A DNA stretch of 50,727 nt from an uncultured Coriobacteriales bacterium (GTDB lineage: Bacteria; Actinomycetota; Coriobacteriia; Coriobacteriales; UMGS124), in assembly GCA_902464015.1 (NCBI GenBank), contig CABQHM010000021.1, forward strand, positions 1 to 50,727. Direction: 5' to 3'. The position numbers and the translations under genes were made by a program. The notes under the pieces were generated by a model. The model saw nothing but the letters and a program-made list of their open reading frames with translations, searched no databases and had not been told where the DNA came from. Below, in pieces: positions 7,610 through 15,936 of the stretch; within the stretch, counting starts at the first letter, position 1, and every line of letters starts with the position of its first letter.

Positions 7610-8416
7610 CTACGCCGTCGCGCTTGCGGTCACGCCGATGTTGGGCGTGTTGGCAGCGTCGGCAGCACCAGGGGCCGCGGGTGGGGTGGCCTCATGGGTA
7701 AAGTCGATGGCCACGATGTCGCGGGCGAAGTACTTGGCGGAGGTGGAGCCCAACCACAGCTGGCAGGTACCGCCCATGGAGTTCTCCAGCGGCTCGCCGT
7801 TCACCCCGAACACCACGAGGGTGTAGCGCTGCTTGACATAGGACAGGGGCAGCGACACCTTGTAGCCGTCGGTCGTGGTGAACGTGACGGTGTTGGCGTC
7901 AGCGGCAACGCCCGCCTGGTTCATGATGTCCACGAACTTCACGCCGGTGACCTGGGCGTTTGCAGCGGCGCGCATGTCGGCGCCGTTGCCGGCGCAAGCG
8001 CAGCCCATCTGCACAGTAAGCGCCGAATCGTCGGCGAGCTCGTCAAGCGTGGCGGTAAAGGCGTTGTCCACGTCGCCGCCCACCGTGAGGGTCCACTCGT
8101 CAAGCGGCTTGGAAGCAAGGTCAGTACCGGCCTGCGTGCCGCACAGGTACTTGTCCGCGCCCTGGAAGTCGTGCTTGATCTGGGCATTGGGCGTCACCGT
8201 GGACTGATTGAACCCGAACGTGCCCTCAACCGTGCTGAGCTGCACCTGGTTGGACACGGTCGCAGCCTGCATTTCCTGGGTGGCAGCCACGGCCTCGGGG
8301 GCCTGCGGGGCAGCATCGGTAGCCGCCAGTACCATGAGAGGCGCGGCGCCTGCGGCAAGAAGGGCGGCAGTTCCCGTCAGCGCGATGCCGGCAACGGTAG
8401 TCTTCGAGGTCTTCAT
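7610..8416 (-). CDS. Exported sulfite-oxidase-fold molybdopterin-domain protein
   Basis: A 268-residue protein with a Sec-type signal peptide (residues 1 to about 32) and one domain of the oxidoreductase molybdopterin-binding (sulfite oxidase/YedY) fold: LTVGGDVDNAFTATLDEL near 110-128, a Cys pair GCACAGNGADMR (Cys139, Cys141) where the fold places its Mo-ligand cysteine, and VNGEPLENSMGGTCQLWLGS toward the end. It lacks the dimerisation domain of true sulfite oxidases. The gene starts 2 bases after the stop of the triheme gene and its ribosome binding site lies inside that gene, so the two are translationally coupled. It may bind Mo-cofactor and pair with the larger protein; whether it is catalytic or structural is not visible. 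Confidence 0.8.
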   Translation of the reverse strand: MKTSKTTVAGIALTGTAALLAAGAAPLMVLAATDAAPQAPEAVAATQEMQAATVSNQVQLSTVEGTFGFNQSTVTPNAQIKHDFQGADKYLCGTQAGTDLASKPLDEWTLTVGGDVDNAFTATLDELADDSALTVQMGCACAGNGADMRAAANAQVTGVKFVDIMNQAGVAADANTVTFTTTDGYKVSLPLSYVKQRYTLVVFGVNGEPLENSMGGTCQLWLGSTSAKYFARDIVAIDFTHEATPPAAPGAADAANTPNIGVTASATA

Positions 8417-8418
8417 GG

Positions 8419-10566
8419 TTACTTCTCCTCCTTGGCGCTCTGCTCTGCGGTGTCTGCAGCATCAGCGGCGGCACCCTCATCGGTTGCCTCGGCGGTCGTC
8501 TCGCCGCCGTCAGCCGCGAGGTTCTCTGCCAGGTAAGGCTCGGTGGCAGGATCGAGGTCGTACTCGTTGAGACCGTTCTCAAGCTGCTCGTCCCACTCGG
8601 GATGCGCGGCGTTGGCCGCAGCGTTTGCCTCGGCGGCGGACTCATACGTCACACCGTTCTCCTCGGCCACGGCGTCATCGGCGATGTCGTAGCTGGGATA
8701 GGTGGGCAGGGGCGCGCCGGCCGCGTCAGCGTCGGCCTTGATCTGGTCGGCGTTGTGGGAGACGAGCATGAGCTCGACCGGCTCCTCGGAAACGCGACCG
8801 TTGTCGCAGATAGTGCGCACGCGCACGACGTAGGCGGTGTCCTCCTGCGGGGTGAACGTGTAGTACCAGTTCACGACCTTCTGCGGATCGACGTCGTCGA
8901 AGTCGTACTCCGTCCAGCTTGCGCCGCCGTCGAGCGACACCTGGATGCCCTTGACCGTCCAGTCGTAGCCGTGCGACCAACCCTCGATGGTGTAGGGCTG
9001 GCCGGTCTCGATGACCGTGCCTTCCTTGACATTGAGGAAGCCCACCTGCGGCTTGTTGTAGAAGCTGTTGGAGGGGTAACGCTCGTTGCCGTCCTGCGTC
9101 CACTCGTCGCTCTGCTGGTGCCAGCCGTTCTGGTTGGGCAGCCACGGGTCGGAGCTGTCGGCGAACACGAAGTCAGAGACCGACTTCCAGCTGTTGCCCG
9201 CGCTCTCAAACGAGCACCAGCACCACACCGGGTAACCGTCTTCCCAGTTGATGAGATGGCCGTTGATCTTGTACACGATGTAAATGTCGTCGATATGCTG
9301 GCTGAAGACGTCGCGCGTAAGGTCCTCGTGCGAGCCGTCGGCCGCCATGATCTGCAGCGACTTGGCCTCGTCGGTGTAGCCGCCGGCCTGCTTCAGAATC
9401 CACGACAGCGGGATGGCGTCGATGTCGTAGTTGCCAAAGAAGGAGCCGCCCATCGGGTTCATCGTGCACACCATTGCCTTGGTGACGTGCTCGTTCTCGG
9501 CGTTCTCAATGAGGTCGGACAGCGTGTAGGTGACTTCCTGGCCCACGCAACCGCCCACGGTGATGGTCCAGTTGGCGAAGAGGTCCTTGTCGAGCGGCGT
9601 GCCCTCTTCCTGATAGTGATAACGGTCGTGATCCCAGTAGAAGCCAGGGCCGCGCCAGTTGTAATCCCACGTGCTGTCCCAAGACGACTTGTCCTGATCC
9701 CACACGACCTCGGCGTCGACATCGCTCTGGTCAGACACGGCCGTCACGCCGCCGAACATGTCGTGCTTCACCACGTCGTAGAGGCCCATGTAGGTCGTGT
9801 CGTTGGTGGACAGGGTGTCCTCGGTGTTGGAGTCATAGGCGAAGTGGCAGCTCCAGCAGTTGCCGCCCATGGAAGTGAACGCCTCGCCGTTCTTCACCTG
9901 GTGAATCTGGTGCATGAGGTCGCCGAACGAGTACTGCTGCGTGATGTAGCCAGGCTGCCAGGTATGGCAGTCAATGCACATCTGCACGGTGTACTGCACG
10001 GGGGCGCAGCGCGTGATGTCCTGGTGGTCGAAATCGGGCATGGTGCTCACGAGTTCGGCCAGGTCGTCATGGCAGGAGTTGCAGCCGCGGTTCTCGCCGT
10101 TGAGATAGGTGAGGTTGTAGGAGGGCATGAAGTCGTTCACCTTGTAGGTGTCGTAGCCGATGTCCTCGGGCACGCGCTGGGTCTGGGTGCCGTCCTCGTC
10201 CACATAGACCGTGGGGGTGTTGTCGGCGATGTACTGGTCGCTCGTATAGGGCACCGACTGCGGGTCGGAGCCGGCGTTTGCCGCAGACTGAGCAGGTTCA
10301 GGCTGGTCAGCCGCGTACTTGGTGCCAGAGGCAAACGTGTTGTCGTTGGTGGCCGTGCCCTCGAACTTGTCGGCGTCAGCGTCGAACAGAGCCTGCACCG
10401 CCGGGCTGTACTGACCTTCAGACGCCTGCTCGGTGCTGGTGTCAGCGCCTTCCTCGGCCTGCGAGAACGCAGGCACCGCGACCAAAGCCAAACCCAGACC
10501 CGCCGTGCACACCAATGCGGATGCAACCGTCGCAAACCTGCGACTGGAAACAACGTTTCGTGCCAT
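8419..10566 (-). CDS. Triheme cytochrome c fused to sulfite-oxidase-type molybdenum domain
   Basis: A 715-residue exported protein. The start is ATG 10566, preceded by GGAAGGGGAG; an upstream ATG in frame has no such site. Order of parts: signal peptide (1-36), acidic linker, a cytochrome section with three heme c sites CNSCH (162-166), CIDCH (197-201) and CWSCH (237-241) and possible axial ligands in LMHQIHQ, a molybdopterin-binding domain (about 332-480; MVCTMNPMGG with Cys367 as candidate Mo ligand), a Mo-co dimerisation-like immunoglobulin fold (about 500-610; IQVSLDGGASWTEYDF) and an Ala/Glu-rich tail. Sulfite oxidases normally take electrons through a separate or b-type heme; a triheme c fusion suggests direct exchange with outer redox partners. 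The substrate is unknown; sulfite is only one possibility. Confidence 0.85.
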   Translation of the reverse strand: MARNVVSSRRFATVASALVCTAGLGLALVAVPAFSQAEEGADTSTEQASEGQYSPAVQALFDADADKFEGTATNDNTFASGTKYAADQPEPAQSAANAGSDPQSVPYTSDQYIADNTPTVYVDEDGTQTQRVPEDIGYDTYKVNDFMPSYNLTYLNGENRGCNSCHDDLAELVSTMPDFDHQDITRCAPVQYTVQMCIDCHTWQPGYITQQYSFGDLMHQIHQVKNGEAFTSMGGNCWSCHFAYDSNTEDTLSTNDTTYMGLYDVVKHDMFGGVTAVSDQSDVDAEVVWDQDKSSWDSTWDYNWRGPGFYWDHDRYHYQEEGTPLDKDLFANWTITVGGCVGQEVTYTLSDLIENAENEHVTKAMVCTMNPMGGSFFGNYDIDAIPLSWILKQAGGYTDEAKSLQIMAADGSHEDLTRDVFSQHIDDIYIVYKINGHLINWEDGYPVWCWCSFESAGNSWKSVSDFVFADSSDPWLPNQNGWHQQSDEWTQDGNERYPSNSFYNKPQVGFLNVKEGTVIETGQPYTIEGWSHGYDWTVKGIQVSLDGGASWTEYDFDDVDPQKVVNWYYTFTPQEDTAYVVRVRTICDNGRVSEEPVELMLVSHNADQIKADADAAGAPLPTYPSYDIADDAVAEENGVTYESAAEANAAANAAHPEWDEQLENGLNEYDLDPATEPYLAENLAADGGETTAEATDEGAAADAADTAEQSAKEEK

Positions 10567-10786
10567 GAGTCTCCCCTTCCATTCTTGCCCATGCTGCAAC
10601 GCATCGGTTCGAGCCTATGCGCCGAGCCTTCGTAGCGTCCCTTGCAACGCGTACGATGTCGTTGTAAGCCTTGACGCAACGGCAAGCTCAAGGGGTCTTA
10701 TTGAATTTTTTGAACAATTTTTCAGGATGGGAAGGGTCCGACGGAGCATGATTGATGCGAACTTGGCCCGCCCTGTCGAAAGACAA

Positions 10787-10812
10787 ATTCGGGGCCCAAA
10801 CAGGCCCCGAAT
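10787..10812 (-). terminator. Hairpin terminator after rhodanese-like gene
   Basis: ATTCGGGGCC at 10787-10796 pairs with GGCCCCGAAT at 10803-10812, with a T-rich stretch beyond it on the minus strand. It separates the 10864-13550 genes from the cytochrome-molybdenum pair, which then needs its own promoter in 10570-10785 (AT-rich around 10700-10730). Confidence 0.8.
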
Positions 10813-10863
10813 GCTGCGATTGACGTTCTTTAATAAGCAGGCAGATCGAAGCAGGCAAATCGA

Positions 10864-11682
10864 CTAACTCTGCGACACGGGCGTGAGCAGAAAGAAGTCC
10901 AAGGGCGCCACGTCGGCACGCCAGAAGAAGTACTGGGTCTCGCCCGCATCGTCCACATGGGCGAGCTCAATCGCCTCGTAGCCGGTGTAATCCCACACCC
11001 CGCCGGCATTGTAGAGAAGCGACTCATCCCATCCCAGGTAGACAAGGAGCTTCTTCATCATCGCCGCGTAGCCGCCGCCTCCGCAGCACAGCACCACGGG
11101 GCCGTCCTGCGGGAAGAGGTCCTGCAAAATGAGCAGCGACTGCTCGTAGCAAGGAGTTGCCGAGACAATCTCGCCGGCCTCGTCCCATTCCACGTCGAAA
11201 AGGCGTTCGCCCTCGTAGGCACCTGAAACCGGCAGCTCCTGAAGGGTGCCCACGTACGGGTACGGCACTACCTTGAACCCGGCAATGGCAAACGAGAGCA
11301 CCGAGTCGCCGCCGATGGCGGAGTAGTCGGCCGGGTCCTTGAGCAGACGCATGTCACGATAGGCCACACCGGGAATGCCCAGGTAGTCGTCGATGGTATC
11401 CATGTTGACGTTGAGGTCCACACCGAAGTCGCTGTCAGGGTCGGGCTCAGCCGGAGGGAGTTGGCCCACCTGGGCCGCCTCGTCTGAATCGGCCGCCTGA
11501 TCATCGGCGTCATCGTCCTCGGCCTGGGCTTCTGCGGCATCGGCCGTTACGGCCGCCTCATGCGCATCATCCGCCTGGCCCTGCGCCCATGCGGGCATCG
11601 CCGCCGCGAGACCCAGCGCGATGCCAGCTGCGCCCAATGCCAGCGTATCCTGGACAAACTCCTTGCGCTCAACCATGCTCAT
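10864..11682 (-). CDS. Exported rhodanese-like protein
   Basis: A 272-residue protein with a hydrophobic export signal (residues 1-34), a long Asp/Ala-rich linker (about 36-85) and a rhodanese-like domain (about 90-260). The active-loop region reads VVLCCGGGGYAAMMKKLLVYLG: Cys200 takes the place of the persulfide-forming cysteine with a neighbouring Cys199, but the usual arginine of the CxxGxR loop is a tyrosine. Start ATG 11682 was chosen because AGAGGTGAG lies at proper distance; GTG 11691 and ATG 11676 are alternatives. The stop of the upstream hydrolase lies 5 bases before the ATG, so the two are coupled. A role in sulfur transfer outside the membrane is inferred. Confidence 0.75.
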   Translation of the reverse strand: MSMVERKEFVQDTLALGAAGIALGLAAAMPAWAQGQADDAHEAAVTADAAEAQAEDDDADDQAADSDEAAQVGQLPPAEPDPDSDFGVDLNVNMDTIDDYLGIPGVAYRDMRLLKDPADYSAIGGDSVLSFAIAGFKVVPYPYVGTLQELPVSGAYEGERLFDVEWDEAGEIVSATPCYEQSLLILQDLFPQDGPVVLCCGGGGYAAMMKKLLVYLGWDESLLYNAGGVWDYTGYEAIELAHVDDAGETQYFFWRADVAPLDFFLLTPVSQS

Positions 11683-11687
11683 CTCAC

Positions 11688-12527
11688 TCACCTCTTGACG
11701 ATGAAACCCCAGGCTTCAAGTTCCTCGAGCTGCTCTTCGGTGCGCTCGTCGGTATAGCTCGCCGTGGTGGCCGTGTCCATGATCATGGGCAGCTCCGGGA
11801 AGAAGTTGTACACGATGATGGCGTTGTGCAGCACGCGGCATGTGGTGGACACGCCGGCGAACTCGACGCTTTCAATCTGAATGCCCTGCTCACGGTAGCC
11901 CTCGATGACACGGACAAGACCCGGCGCGCCATAGGTGCCCGTCATCACGAGCGTGGCGTTGTCGGGGTTGAGCAAGTCGCGGACCTTGCCGTAGAGCTGC
12001 CAGCCCTCAGTCGCCGGATCGCAGTGCGGCGGGTTGACCGTGGCCTCGCGCGTGGCGGCGTACTCGTCGGCCGGGTGGGTGTCCATCGTGTAGATGATGA
12101 AGTCGCCCCGGTCGCGATACTCCTGGATCTTCGCACAGATGGCGTCTTCCACGGCCACGGCGGGCTCGATACGGCCGAACACGCCACCGTCAACGAAATC
12201 TACCTGGTAGTCCACCACGACGAGCACGCGTTTCGGGTTGGCCGCGCGCTCGTCGGCGTAGGTCACCTGCGGCACCGCGTAGGCGCTCACGTGCCCGTCG
12301 GCGCTCGAGATGTACTCGATGTCCTCCGCCACACCCGAGTAGGGGTTGTAGTCGCCTTCGTCTGCGGCAGAGTCGTCGAGGTCGTCGAAGTCGGTGGCCT
12401 CATCGGCCTGGGCCGCACGCGGCACGCTCGCTGCAAAACCACCTGCTACCGCCGCCCCAAGGGCCGCCGCCCCCATACCCAGAGCCTGCGCCCTCGTGAC
12501 CCCGCCATCTTGCGATGTATCAATCAT
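11688..12527 (-). CDS. Exported isochorismatase-like hydrolase
   Basis: A 279-residue protein with a signal peptide (about residues 8-41) and an isochorismatase/nicotinamidase-fold domain. Visible: VLVVVDYQVDF with the family's catalytic Asp106, the metal-site-like MDTHPADEY (149-157), and STTC with the nucleophile Cys230. At the place of the catalytic lysine the sequence reads LVMTGTYGAPG (193-203), so Lys appears replaced by Thr. Members of this family are almost always cytoplasmic; an exported copy beside rhodanese-like proteins is unusual. It may hydrolyse an amide or act as a thiol-chemistry protein without classic amidase activity. It starts 7 bases after a GAGG site and has a 15-bp inverted repeat about 180 bp upstream. 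Confidence 0.78.
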   Translation of the reverse strand: MIDTSQDGGVTRAQALGMGAAALGAAVAGGFAASVPRAAQADEATDFDDLDDSAADEGDYNPYSGVAEDIEYISSADGHVSAYAVPQVTYADERAANPKRVLVVVDYQVDFVDGGVFGRIEPAVAVEDAICAKIQEYRDRGDFIIYTMDTHPADEYAATREATVNPPHCDPATEGWQLYGKVRDLLNPDNATLVMTGTYGAPGLVRVIEGYREQGIQIESVEFAGVSTTCRVLHNAIIVYNFFPELPMIMDTATTASYTDERTEEQLEELEAWGFIVKR

Positions 12528-12705
12528 GAGACCTCCTCAGTATGCCCACGCATCACTGCGATGGGCACATTGTGCCTGCTTGTTGGCATGTGTACACGCA
12601 CGCCCACCTACGGTCGCATCCTTCACCTGCGCGCAATTACCTGCCGCTCGCCCGTCAACCTCACCTTTGACTCGTTGCAGTCCGCTTTCGTTCGACCTTC
12701 GTTCT

Positions 12706-12747
12706 GATGTATATGCCTATGCACATATACATATAGGCATATACATC
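12706..12747. promoter_or_regulatory. 15-bp perfect inverted repeat, candidate operator
   Basis: GATGTATATGCCTAT at 12706-12720 and its exact reverse complement at 12733-12747, spacer 12 bp, in an AT-rich island of otherwise GC-rich DNA. It lies about 180 bp upstream of the hydrolase start at 12527 and 60 bp after the stop of the 12807 gene. No T-run and the low GC argue for a regulator site rather than a terminator. Confidence 0.6.
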
Positions 12748-12806
12748 ACATCCAATCAGACAAAGGCCCAGTTTTCCTCTATCACGCGTCAACAGGGCAA
12801 TTGCCC

Positions 12807-13550
12807 CTAACAACCCAGGAACTGGTCCTCAAGCGTGGGGTATCCAGCATCCGCCCAAGCCTTTACGCCACCGTCGAGCACCTTGACAAGCTCCTCGTCG
12901 TACCCATTGGCAATCAGCGTGAACCAGGTCTCGGCCAAGCGGTTGCTGTTTTTAAGCGCAACAAGAATGACCTCCTTGTCCTGGGGAATCTCGCTCATAC
13001 GAATCTCAATCTGCCTGCCAGCAGGAATGTTACGCGAGCCTTCAATGAGCTGATTTTGAAAGTCGCGGTGGCTGCGAATGTCAATAACGCACACCTCGCG
13101 ACTCTTAAGCTTTCCTGCGTCAAAGAGCTCGTAGAGGTCATCAACTGAGATGAGCGCGTCCTCAGGGATTTCCTTGAACTTGCGCGACTTGTTGGACTTC
13201 GCGCTTGTGTTGTCCGCAGAGGAGTCAGCGGAGGCGTCCTTTGACGAGGCATTCGCACCCTTGGCAGCCGAGTCGGACTTCGCCGCGGTGCCACCAGCGG
13301 CGGTTGCGTCGTCTGCGTGCGCGCTGCCAGCCGCAGCCTTACCTGCATCGCCCTGGGCGGAGGCAGCCTTTGTCCCCTTGCCGGAACCCTGCGCCTGCGA
13401 AGTCGCAGCTGCCTCGGAGCCACCCGCGCCCGCCGCCCACGCCTGCCCGCAGATGCCACCTAACGCAAGCGCCGTAGCACCTGCCAGGCCCAACGTCACT
13501 GCCTCACGCCGCGTGACGCCTCGCATTGCCCCACCCGGTTCGTTTGCCAT
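12807..13550 (-). CDS. Tat-exported rhodanese-domain protein lacking the catalytic cysteine
   Basis: A 247-residue protein. Start ATG 13550 has AAGGGGG upstream; a longer frame to 13580 lacks a site. A twin-arginine signal (GVTRREAVTLGLAGATALAL), an Ala/Ser/Lys-rich linker of about 80 residues, then a complete rhodanese domain: SVDDLYELFDAG, VCVIDIRSHRDFQNQLIEGS, and the active loop region VILVALKNSNRLAETWFTL. The position of the catalytic Cys is Leu (ALKNSNR instead of CxxxNR), so it should be unable to form a persulfide. It ends VLDGGVKAWADAGYPTL, typical of rhodaneses. It may be a binding partner for the neighbouring exported rhodanese-like protein. Confidence 0.85.
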   Translation of the reverse strand: MANEPGGAMRGVTRREAVTLGLAGATALALGGICGQAWAAGAGGSEAAATSQAQGSGKGTKAASAQGDAGKAAAGSAHADDATAAGGTAAKSDSAAKGANASSKDASADSSADNTSAKSNKSRKFKEIPEDALISVDDLYELFDAGKLKSREVCVIDIRSHRDFQNQLIEGSRNIPAGRQIEIRMSEIPQDKEVILVALKNSNRLAETWFTLIANGYDEELVKVLDGGVKAWADAGYPTLEDQFLGC

Positions 13551-13920
13551 AGCAACCCCCTTCTTGTCGGTTACGTTCATAGTAAACCTTCACGCTAGGT
13601 AAGACTCAATGGGATATGGGGCGGACATTGACGAATGACAAAGGCCGTGGGGATAGGAGAAGTGATTGCGAACTCCAAGGGCCATGGGAAGCAGGGGCAG
13701 TGCCCTCGCAATGGCCAGGCCCGAAAGAACAAGACGCAAGCGCCAAGAGCGCGAGGAGCATGTTCGAAGGCCGACTCACTTTATTAGATACTCCACCAAC
13801 AAAAAGCCGTCGACCTCGGGAGATTCGAGGTCGACGGCTTTGAGGTGCCCAAGCGACATACGTCTTATAACGCGCCGCCACATCTAGCTGCTATTTCACA
13901 ATCAGGTGCTAAGTACGCTC
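13551..13920. other. Intergenic region, 370 bp
   Basis: Holds the upstream region of the 13550 gene and the terminator at 13803-13841. Short open frames here have no ribosome binding site or recognisable product. Nothing else seen. Confidence 0.6.
13803..13841 (-). terminator. Strong terminator after DEAD-box helicase gene
   Basis: AAAGCCGTCGACCTCG at 13803-13818 pairs perfectly with CGAGGTCGACGGCTTT at 13826-13841; on the minus strand TTTTT follows. Confidence 0.9.
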
Positions 13921-15936
13921 TTAAAGCCCACGCTTGTAGCCGCCGTGGTCGCCAGGACGGCGACGGGGCTTGGCGCCGGGATCGGCAGACGCAGCCTTGG
14001 GAGCAGCAGCATTGCGAACCTGGCTCGTCGCAGCGCGAGCCGAGCCGGAGCGGCGCGACCTGTTGGCCGAGACAGCCGAATGCTGGCCCTTGTCCGAGGC
14101 CCGGCCATCGCTCGCACGGCCTCGACCAGAAGCGGAGGGCCGGCCATCATTCGACGTATGAGGCTTGTTGGCCCGACCGCGACCGTCAGAAGCAGGACGC
14201 TCGTCAGCTGCGCGGCCAGTCCCCATCGACTCTGCAGTGCGCTGATGACGCCCACGATTCCCAGAGGCACCGCCCTCGCCAGCACGGCCGCGAACAGCAT
14301 CGCCGCGGTCGCTGACAGCCAGACCGTCCCCACTCGCACGACCGCGACCATTGGACACGGCGCGGCTTCCACGGGTACGGCTGCGGCCGTCGGCACCCTG
14401 CGACTCGCAAGCATTCTGAGTCTCGCACTCAGAACGGCCTTCGCCGGCCTGCTTCGCACGACCGCGACTGCGACCGTGACCAGAGGCACAGACCTCGCCG
14501 GCCTGGCTCTCACCCTCAACGCGAGCCCTGCTCGTCTCGCCGCCCCGCTTCGCGCGGCTCTCTTCGGCAGCGCCGTTTGCACGGCCCTCGCCCGCCTCGC
14601 CGCCTCGCTTCGCATGACCACGGCCGCCACCGCGGGCCTCGCCGGCCTGCGACACGCCCGACTGCACGCTGCGACCAGCCTCGCCCGCGGCCTCGGCAGC
14701 CGCCTTCTGCTCGAGCATCTTCTTGCGGGCCTTCTTGCTCGGCAGCTTGTCGGTAGGCTTGCGATCGGGATCGGGCACGAAAGCGTTCGCGCCGCAATCG
14801 ATGCCCTCGGCGCGAGGGAAATCGGGCACGAGCTTGCCCATGAGCGCCTCGATATCGCGCAGGTCAAAGTACTCGGCCTCGGCCACGAAAGTAAGCGCCC
14901 AGCCAAACTGACCAGCGCGGCCCGTGCGACCGATGCGGTGGATGTAGTCCTCGGCGTCGCTGGGCACATCGAGATTCACCACGTAGGAGACCTCGGCGAT
15001 GTCGATACCGCGCGCAAGCACGTCGGTGGCCACCAACACGTCGGCCTCACCGTTGGCAAAGCGGCGCAGCGCAGTCTCACGCTGGCCCTGCGTGCGATTG
15101 CCGTGAATGGCCGCCGCAGTGATGCCGGCCTTATTGAGCTTGCGACACACCATGTCGGCGCGGTACTTGCCGCGGCAGAACACGATGACGCGCTTGGAGC
15201 CCTCGCGCTTGAGCACGTCGATGAGAATGCGGACCTTCTCCTTCTCAGCCACGCCGAGAACGTACTGGTCGATAGTCTGCGCAGCAGTGCCCTTATGGGC
15301 GATTTCCACGCGAATAGGGTCTTTGACCAGCTCTTTTGTGGTAGAAAGCACATCATCGCCCAGGGTAGCCGAGAACAGCAGCGTCTGGCGCGTGGCAGGC
15401 GTCTTGGCAACGATGCGGCGCATGGCGGGTGCAAAGCCCATGTCGAGCATGCGATCGGCCTCGTCGAGCACGAGCACAGACACGTCAGAAAGATTGGCCG
15501 CACCCTGGTCGATAAGATCGATGAGACGGCCAGGCGTGGCGATGAGCACGTCGCAGCCGCGGGCAAGGGCGGCCTTCTGGGGCTCGTAACCCACGCCGCC
15601 CACAACGACGGCGCAGCGATGGCCGGTCTGCTTGCAAATGACGCGCGCACAGGCCTCAATCTGCTGGGCGAGCTCGCGGGTGGGAGTCACAACAAGCATG
15701 AGAACACCCTGGCCCTTGGCGGCATGGCCAAGGCGATCGAGCGTGGGGAGTAGGAACGCGGCCGTCTTGCCGGTGCCGGTCTGGGCGGCCGCCATGACAT
15801 CGCGGCCCTCGAGCACTGCGGGGATGGCACCGCGCTGCACGGGCGAGGGCTCCTCGTAGCCCATCTCGGCAACGGCGGCAAGAACCTTCTCGGACAGTCC
15901 GAGCTGGTCAAAGCGGGTTATATCGTTGGTGTTCAC
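13921..15936 (-). CDS. DEAD-box RNA helicase with long basic tail
   Basis: ATP-dependent RNA helicase of the RhlE/CsdA type, 671 residues from GTG 15936 (VNTNDITRFDQLGLSEKVL). Motifs: Q motif (FDQLGL...PSPVQRGAIP), AQTGTGKT, PTREL, GG, TPGR, DEAD in VLVLDEADRMLDMGF, SAT, then ATDVLARGIDI and HRIGRTGRAG. Roughly the last 260 residues are a low-complexity Gly/Arg/Ser/Ala tail ending GDHGGYKRGL, suited to loose RNA binding. The reading frame continues open to 16137, but the Q motif with its short N-terminal stretch argues for 15936, despite a poor ribosome binding site. That leaves a long leader, common in cold-induced helicases. Roles in RNA decay or ribosome assembly are inferred from the family. 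Confidence 0.9.
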   Translation of the reverse strand: MNTNDITRFDQLGLSEKVLAAVAEMGYEEPSPVQRGAIPAVLEGRDVMAAAQTGTGKTAAFLLPTLDRLGHAAKGQGVLMLVVTPTRELAQQIEACARVICKQTGHRCAVVVGGVGYEPQKAALARGCDVLIATPGRLIDLIDQGAANLSDVSVLVLDEADRMLDMGFAPAMRRIVAKTPATRQTLLFSATLGDDVLSTTKELVKDPIRVEIAHKGTAAQTIDQYVLGVAEKEKVRILIDVLKREGSKRVIVFCRGKYRADMVCRKLNKAGITAAAIHGNRTQGQRETALRRFANGEADVLVATDVLARGIDIAEVSYVVNLDVPSDAEDYIHRIGRTGRAGQFGWALTFVAEAEYFDLRDIEALMGKLVPDFPRAEGIDCGANAFVPDPDRKPTDKLPSKKARKKMLEQKAAAEAAGEAGRSVQSGVSQAGEARGGGRGHAKRGGEAGEGRANGAAEESRAKRGGETSRARVEGESQAGEVCASGHGRSRGRAKQAGEGRSECETQNACESQGADGRSRTRGSRAVSNGRGRASGDGLAVSDRGDAVRGRAGEGGASGNRGRHQRTAESMGTGRAADERPASDGRGRANKPHTSNDGRPSASGRGRASDGRASDKGQHSAVSANRSRRSGSARAATSQVRNAAAPKAASADPGAKPRRRPGDHGGYKRGL

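Noticed and set aside
8602..10635. 677-codon plus-strand frame over the triheme gene
   Set aside because: Antisense to CxxCH and molybdopterin motifs; Val/His/Gly-rich composition is a shadow of codon bias.
13906..15753. 615-codon plus-strand frame over the helicase
   Set aside because: Antisense to DEAD-box motifs; no start region.
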